Virus record (IMG/VR): IMGVR_UViG_3300043448_000595
Coordinates: 1 to 22,805 of that record
Length of the DNA: 22,805 nucleotides
Direction: 5' to 3' (one strand)
Source of the DNA: a virus
Positions 18,580-22,805 of the stretch are shown here, piece after piece. The notes under the pieces are model-generated. The model ran no database searches. It had not been told where the DNA came from and was given only the letters and a program-made list of their open reading frames with translations. The translations under genes and the position numbers were made by a program. Position 1 is the stretch's first letter, and every line of letters starts with the position of its first letter.

Positions 18580-19655
18580 TGGGAATTCAAGCATTTGTAC
18601 CATCAGGTGGCGGAGGAACTCCAGGATTTAGTTATATAGCTTCTATTCGCATGGAAACATACAACAGATCATGGGCACAAGCAGGAGCTGCAGGAAACTA
18701 CGTAGTAACATCAAATCTTGCTAACTCAGGTTATGTATATTTTGTTGGTGCAACAACTACAGGCGGTGCTTTAAATAAAGTTGTTAATGTTGCACACTCT
18801 TTTAATACAATTAATATTATAGCCCCAGCAAATGACTATATTTCATTATTTAAAGCAGCAGTAAAATCAACAACAGTTTTTGCAAACCCATTTGCAGGCT
18901 TTGCATCTTTCCCATCTACTATTACAACATCTGGAAACTTTGTTTTGCCAACATCTGCATTACCACTAGTAGATGCATTAATTGTAGGTTGTGGAGGATC
19001 TGGTGGTGGACATCATGCTGGCGGTGGCGGCGGTGGCGGAGCAGTTATTAAGTTAAATGGATATCAGGCAGTAGGAACAACTGCAATTACAATTGGTACT
19101 GCTGGAGGCCATGACAACACCCATGGATACAACGGTGGCGCAACATATTTTGGAAATGTTTACGCAATTGGCGGAACTGGAGGCTCTGGAGGCTCTAGAT
19201 GGACTGGAGCAGACCAGGGTGCAAATGGTGGCGGATCAAATGGACACTCTAGACAAACATACTCAGACGGAATATCTTCTGGAAGCGCACATTATTCAAA
19301 AGTTACAGCAGGATTTGGAACACAATCTGGAACCGCTTCTTATGTTGGCGGACATCGTGGCGGAGGCCTTGGTGGAAGTCACGCTGGTGGAGGCGGAGGA
19401 GGAGCTGGAGCAGTAGGATCTGATGGATCAGGATCTCATGGAGGAGATGGCGGAGCTGGACATGTTTCAAATATAACTGGCTCCAATGTCACCTATGCTC
19501 CTGGAGGCGGAGGCGGAACTCATTCTCCAAATAATGGACACGGAGGTAATCCTGGTGGTTATGGATCAGGAGGTCATGGTGCACACAATGGACCATCAAA
19601 TAATGCATCTGGCGGCGGACAAGGAATAGTAGTTGTGAGGTATTATATAGCATGA
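18579..19655 (+). CDS. Glycine-rich receptor-binding adhesin, copy B
   Basis: This 358-residue protein shares its N-terminal domain with the copy at 14077 (TYNRSWAQAGAAG, YVYFVGAT, AAVKSTTVFANPF). Its own glycine-rich, His- and Asn-containing domain then ends VVVRYYIA. The glycine domain is more diverged than the N-terminal domain, as expected if the tip sets host range. The start overlaps the upstream stop and the end overlaps the next start (ATGA). Confidence 0.75.
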   Translation: MGIQAFVPSGGGGTPGFSYIASIRMETYNRSWAQAGAAGNYVVTSNLANSGYVYFVGATTTGGALNKVVNVAHSFNTINIIAPANDYISLFKAAVKSTTVFANPFAGFASFPSTITTSGNFVLPTSALPLVDALIVGCGGSGGGHHAGGGGGGGAVIKLNGYQAVGTTAITIGTAGGHDNTHGYNGGATYFGNVYAIGGTGGSGGSRWTGADQGANGGGSNGHSRQTYSDGISSGSAHYSKVTAGFGTQSGTASYVGGHRGGGLGGSHAGGGGGGAGAVGSDGSGSHGGDGGAGHVSNITGSNVTYAPGGGGGTHSPNNGHGGNPGGYGSGGHGAHNGPSNNASGGGQGIVVVRYYIA

Positions 19656-19969
19656 AAACATGGGCAGAAATTGATATTAATAATAAAGTAATTAATACTA
19701 TACTTGCATCAGATTCTTTTATTATAAGTATCCCAGGTACTTTTATTGAGTGTACTGATTCTACAGGATTAGGATCTATTGGTATGACATATAATAAGGA
19801 AAAAAATAAGTTTATACATGCAAAACCATATCCATCCTGGTCCTTGGATGAAGAATCTTTAGAGTGGGTTTCTCCAGCAGGAGACAAGCCATCTGACGGT
19901 TCAGCATATACTTGGGATGAAGATAATCAATCTTGGATTAAACTAGAATCAATAAATATAGATCTATAA
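19652..19969 (+). CDS. Small YPSW-type fibre accessory protein, copy B
   Basis: This 105-residue protein begins MKTWAEIDINNKVINTILAS and contains IGMTYNKEKNKF, AKPYPSWSLDEES and YTWDEDNQSWIKL, in the same order as its paralogue at 15204-15494. The acidic and aromatic end suggests a soluble protein that packs against a fibre. It is the last gene of the fibre run; a new promoter follows at once. Confidence 0.7.
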   Translation: MKTWAEIDINNKVINTILASDSFIISIPGTFIECTDSTGLGSIGMTYNKEKNKFIHAKPYPSWSLDEESLEWVSPAGDKPSDGSAYTWDEDNQSWIKLESINIDL

Positions 19970-19975
19970 AATATA

Positions 19976-20024
19976 TTGACAAAATGTCTCTATAAATAGT
20001 ATAATTATTAAATAAAGACATTTT
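19976..20024 (+). promoter_or_regulatory. Promoter and operator-like repeat of the oxygenase/halogenase operon
   Basis: TTGACA (19976-19981), 18-base spacer, TATAAT (20000-20005), the most consensus-like plus-strand promoter in the window. AAAATGTCT (19981-19989) and its exact complement AGACATTTT (20016-20024) flank the -10, as an operator would. A 10-base hairpin (20027-20036 with 20042-20051) follows in the leader. Confidence 0.75.
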
Positions 20025-20063
20025 AATTTTAATAGTAAAATACTGTTAAAACTAGCAGAATAG

Positions 20064-20657
20064 ATGGTTATGAATAATTTAAAAGAAGGAAAATATGTAG
20101 CGCCTGGCATATGTGTCTACGAAAATGTATTAGAAAATCCTCAAAAATACATAGACCTAGCTTTAAAAAATTGTGAATGGCGAGATGCAAAAGTACACGA
20201 TTCTGGAAATCCAGAAGACGTTAAATTAAAGTCTGATGTAAGAAATAATCGTGTTGCACAACTAAATGTAGGTTTCGAACATCCTTTAGAATGGTTTGAA
20301 ATTGGTTCTTTAATATTTAAATATATGAATCAATATGCAAAAGAAAACGAATTTGCATTCGGCGGCCTAGAACCTATTGGAATGCTTCATTATAAAGCGG
20401 GAGAAGGATTTTATATTCCACATGTAGATCATAACGATCTTTCTCCAAGAGTTGCTGCAGCCCTACTTTATCTTAATGATGTAGAAGAAGGCGGAGAAAC
20501 TCATTTTGTAAATTTTGATATTTCAGTAAAACCAAAAGCTGGCACACTAGTTTTATTTCCAGGAAATTATCCATACTTACACGGAGCAAAAACTCCAGTT
20601 AGTAATGATAAATTTGTAATTGTTACATGGTTCCCACCCTCTCAGATAGGTAGATAA
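20064..20657 (+). CDS. 2-oxoglutarate/Fe(II)-dependent oxygenase
   Basis: This 197-residue enzyme couples 2-oxoglutarate decarboxylation to hydroxylation of an unknown substrate. The iron site is HVD (H120, D122) and H173 (YLHGAKTP); the basic residue that holds 2-oxoglutarate is probably K183 (NDKFVIVTWF). GGETHF (143-148) and the double-stranded beta-helix strands match the prolyl-4-hydroxylase-like family common in phages. There is no clear ribosome binding site. A second ATG two codons on could be used. Its stop overlaps the halogenase start (TAATG), so the pair is coupled and likely acts in one pathway. Confidence 0.9.
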   Translation: MVMNNLKEGKYVAPGICVYENVLENPQKYIDLALKNCEWRDAKVHDSGNPEDVKLKSDVRNNRVAQLNVGFEHPLEWFEIGSLIFKYMNQYAKENEFAFGGLEPIGMLHYKAGEGFYIPHVDHNDLSPRVAAALLYLNDVEEGGETHFVNFDISVKPKAGTLVLFPGNYPYLHGAKTPVSNDKFVIVTWFPPSQIGR

Positions 20658-22249
20658 TGATTAATTTAAATAAGATAGTCATCGTTGGCGGAGGCTCCGC
20701 TGGATGGATGTCAGCAGCATCTATGATTAGAGCATTTCCAGATAAGGAAATTGTGGTTATTGAATCCCCCGATTATCCGATCATTGGCGTTGGAGAATCA
20801 ACGCTTGGAGGAATTACGGGATGGGCAAACTGGATTGGCATTGACGAAAAAGATTTTATGCCAGCAACAGATGCCGTATATAAAATGTCTATTAAGTTTA
20901 CAGATTTTTATAAAAAGGATGCAGGCGGATTCCATTATCCATTTGGCAAAGTATTTTTAGACGGAACAGTTAATGGTCTTAATGATTGGTATGTAAAGAA
21001 AGCTAAATTCCCAGAATTAGATGTAGCAGATTATGCTCGTACATTTTTCCCCGCTCTTACATTAGCGGAACAGAATAAGCTATCTTGGAATGAATCAGGT
21101 AAACTAGGTAACTTTAACTTCAAGCAAGATGTTGCTTATCACTTTGATGCTACTAAGTTTGGTCAATGGCTAAAGAATAACTATTGCATTCCTCGTGGAG
21201 TTACAGTAATTCCTTCAACCGTAACAGATGTTACTACAAATGAGGCGGGAATTGAAAGCGTAACAATATCTGACGGCACTAAGATTACAGCAGATCTATT
21301 TATTGATTGTACAGGATTTAAATCAATGCTCCTTGAAGGCGCTCTAGGAGAGCAATGGGATGATTTCTCTCATATGCTTCCAAATAATAGCGCATGGGCT
21401 ACACGTATCCCGTATACAGATATTGAGAAAGAAATGGAGCCATACACCAATTGCACCGCTATCGGTCATGGTTGGGTATGGAATATTCCTTCATGGGAAC
21501 GTATTGGAACAGGGTATGTATTTAGCGACAAGTATATAACACCAGAAGAAGCCTTGCAGGAATTTAAAGATCACCTGCGCTCAGATAAAATGACTGTTCA
21601 TGATCCAAATCGTGATGTTGATTCTTATGAGTATAAGCATATTAAATTCCGTGTCGGAATTCATAAGCGCACATTTGTTAAGAATGTTGTTGCTATTGGA
21701 TTTGCTGCTGGATTCATCGAACCTTTAGAATCTAATGGGCTATTCACAGTTCATGAGTTCTTGGATAAGCTTGTAAAGACATTAAGCCGTGGAACGGTAA
21801 CACAAACAGACCGTGATGTTTATAATATGACTACACGTCGTCAATATCTAGGATTTAAAGAATTTGTTGCCCAACACTATGCTCTTTCAAATAGAACAGA
21901 CACGAAGTATTGGCAAGATATTACAGACAAGGTATTCCAGCCAGATCTTCCAGATCTAAATCCATCTATGGTTGTTGGCTTTAATGATATGGCAGATATT
22001 CATATTAATCGTCAAAGATATGATGGGGTTGGCGGAATCCACTGTATTGCAACAGGACTTAATTATTTCCCAGTAACAGCAGAAACTGTAGATAGATGGA
22101 AGCATTATGATAGAGTGGATTATTACGATTATTGCAAGAATACTTGGTCAACATGGGAGATATTCCGTAAACTTTGGCAGGAAGAAGCAGATGCTTCACC
22201 TACAATGTATCAATGGCTAAAAGAAAATATCCATAATGATAAAGCCTAA
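20657..22249 (+). CDS. Flavin-dependent tryptophan-type halogenase
   Basis: This 530-residue enzyme would use reduced FAD, oxygen and halide to halogenate an aromatic substrate. GGGSAGW (11-17) binds FAD. GVGEST (44-49) and VYKMSIKF (74-81) match the region with the catalytic lysine (K76, equal to K79 of PrnA/RebH). WVWNIP (273-278) is the family's WxWxIP signature, and PLESNG (356-361) matches the segment with the active-site glutamate (E358). Length is typical. Such enzymes need a flavin reductase, not seen here, so the host must supply it. Relatives occur in cyanophages, one of which was shown to act as a halogenase. The substrate is unknown. Confidence 0.92.
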   Translation: MINLNKIVIVGGGSAGWMSAASMIRAFPDKEIVVIESPDYPIIGVGESTLGGITGWANWIGIDEKDFMPATDAVYKMSIKFTDFYKKDAGGFHYPFGKVFLDGTVNGLNDWYVKKAKFPELDVADYARTFFPALTLAEQNKLSWNESGKLGNFNFKQDVAYHFDATKFGQWLKNNYCIPRGVTVIPSTVTDVTTNEAGIESVTISDGTKITADLFIDCTGFKSMLLEGALGEQWDDFSHMLPNNSAWATRIPYTDIEKEMEPYTNCTAIGHGWVWNIPSWERIGTGYVFSDKYITPEEALQEFKDHLRSDKMTVHDPNRDVDSYEYKHIKFRVGIHKRTFVKNVVAIGFAAGFIEPLESNGLFTVHEFLDKLVKTLSRGTVTQTDRDVYNMTTRRQYLGFKEFVAQHYALSNRTDTKYWQDITDKVFQPDLPDLNPSMVVGFNDMADIHINRQRYDGVGGIHCIATGLNYFPVTAETVDRWKHYDRVDYYDYCKNTWSTWEIFRKLWQEEADASPTMYQWLKENIHNDKA

Positions 22250-22520
22250 AGAGATAGTAGAAGTAACTAAGCAATTAGGCAAGCGAGAATACTGGAATAA
22301 AACTAATATTATAGAGTTCTGGGCATTTTCTACAAAGCTCGTAATTATATTTCCAGGCCTATTGTTTGGAGTTCAATTTTGGTGGCTATACATATTTGCG
22401 CTGGCTTCAAGTTTAACTCTTGTGCTTACTTCAACTATTAAGACATTGCCTACTATTATTTACTTTAATGTCGGTTGGTCAATTCTGGCCACCGCCGCTT
22501 TAGTCAAACACTTTGTATAA
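22236..22520 (+). CDS. Small membrane protein following the halogenase
   Basis: This 94-residue protein begins MIKPKEIVEVTKQLGKREY and overlaps the halogenase end by 14 bases. After a soluble, basic first third it has two or three membrane segments (about 33-49, 50-66 and 76-94). No conserved motif is visible. It is in the same operon and could be a membrane partner for the enzymes or an unrelated gene. Ribosome binding is weak, so coupling is likely. Confidence 0.65.
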   Translation: MIKPKEIVEVTKQLGKREYWNKTNIIEFWAFSTKLVIIFPGLLFGVQFWWLYIFALASSLTLVLTSTIKTLPTIIYFNVGWSILATAALVKHFV

Positions 22521-22741
22521 TGTCAGATCAAATACTTCCACCACCATTTGGAATTAATGATATAATTTTAGGTGCTGCTTTATCTATCGAAGGTCCACTC
22601 TCAGATTTCCTAAAAGATTTGGCGGAAGATATAAAGATACTTCAAAGTCTAGATCCTAAACCTGACTTAAAGTTCTATAAATCCGCCCTCATTTTGGCCA
22701 ACGAGATACTCAAAGAAGCAAATAACTCAGAAATCGAATAG
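22520..22741 (+). CDS. 73-residue acidic helical protein
   Basis: The start is the ATG at 22520 (MSDQILPPPFGIND), overlapping the upstream stop (TAATG); an earlier in-frame start would run through the membrane-protein gene. After a Pro-rich N-terminus it is helical (LSDFLKDLAEDIKIL, YKSALILANEILKEA). It is soluble and of unknown function. Ends just before the next gene's ribosome binding site. Confidence 0.65.
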   Translation: MSDQILPPPFGINDIILGAALSIEGPLSDFLKDLAEDIKILQSLDPKPDLKFYKSALILANEILKEANNSEIE

Positions 22742-22759
22742 CGGTATAATAGGAGGGAT

Positions 22760-22805
22760 ATGGCTACCAATTATCCTAACTCCCTGGATAGCTTGACTAA
22801 TCCAG
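22760..22805 (+). CDS. Start of a phage structural gene, cut by the right edge
   Basis: It reads MATNYPNSLDSLTNP, a start typical of phage fibre-like proteins (MATxYPxSLDxxTNP). AGGAGGG is the ribosome binding site. TATAAT at 22745-22750 overlaps the approach and may be a promoter, though transcription from it would start inside the ribosome binding site. Confidence 0.7.
   Translation, partial: MATNYPNSLDSLTNP

Noticed and set aside
19093-19416. Second long plus-strand frame inside the glycine-rich adhesin
   Set aside because: It is a +1 shadow of GGN-rich DNA; no start site and no conservation with the other adhesin copy.
22745-22750. TATAAT as a firm promoter for the last gene
   Set aside because: No -35 at the right distance, and the start of transcription would fall inside the ribosome binding site AGGAGGG.

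Overview
The window looks like part of the genome of a tailed double-stranded DNA phage. It carries virion fibre genes, a small lysozyme-like lysin, a phage-type class II ribonucleotide reductase, an HNH nuclease, and a dense run of 35-75 codon genes packed stop-to-start. The DNA is AT-rich. Promoters resemble sigma70 TTGACA/TATAAT, and three genes look leaderless. The reductase needs cobalamin, and several small proteins resemble what I recall from phages of aquatic actinobacteria. A low-GC freshwater actinobacterial host is therefore my best guess, but this is inference, not proof.

Layout. (1) 1-3190, minus strand: about sixteen very small genes in short operons, many linked by TAATG or TAAAATG junctions. 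They are driven by a repeated promoter type with the core TGTCRGTGG, then 7 nt, then a -10 box. Zinc-ribbon-like and membrane peptides recur, and two gene types occur twice. Between two operons (1816-1949) lies a cluster of DnaA-box sequences that could be a replication origin. (2) 3054-3652: gene-free, with possible structured RNA. (3) 3653-4963, plus strand: a small Cys-containing protein, an HNH nuclease whose promoter holds a parS-like palindrome, and a DUF6065-like protein; the last two appear leaderless. (4) 4967-5092, minus strand: a compact promoter, three-hairpin and terminator unit that I read as an undescribed small RNA. (5) 5098-6268, minus strand: a lysin and three small overlapping genes, divergent from (6) a plus-strand glycosyltransferase and the ribonucleotide reductase (6347-9450). 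(7) 9521-19969, plus strand: a long fibre/adhesin locus. Its second half contains two diverged copies of a five-gene receptor-binding cassette (fibre shaft, coiled-coil protein, small beta protein, glycine-rich adhesin, small YPSW-type protein), separated by a Kelch-like propeller gene. (8) 20064-22741: a separately promoted operon with a 2-oxoglutarate/Fe(II) oxygenase, a flavin-dependent tryptophan-type halogenase, a membrane protein and a small protein. The start of another structural gene follows at the right edge.

How it fits together. Region 1 reads as early or host-takeover functions. The reductase supplies deoxynucleotides. Regions 5 and 7 serve lysis and adsorption, and the duplicated cassettes could give alternative receptor specificity. 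Region 8 is an enzymatic cargo module that halogenates and hydroxylates unknown substrates. The strongest candidates for something undescribed are the small RNA at about 4967-5057, the TGTCRGTGG promoter family with the nearby DnaA-box cluster, and the halogenase/oxygenase operon.
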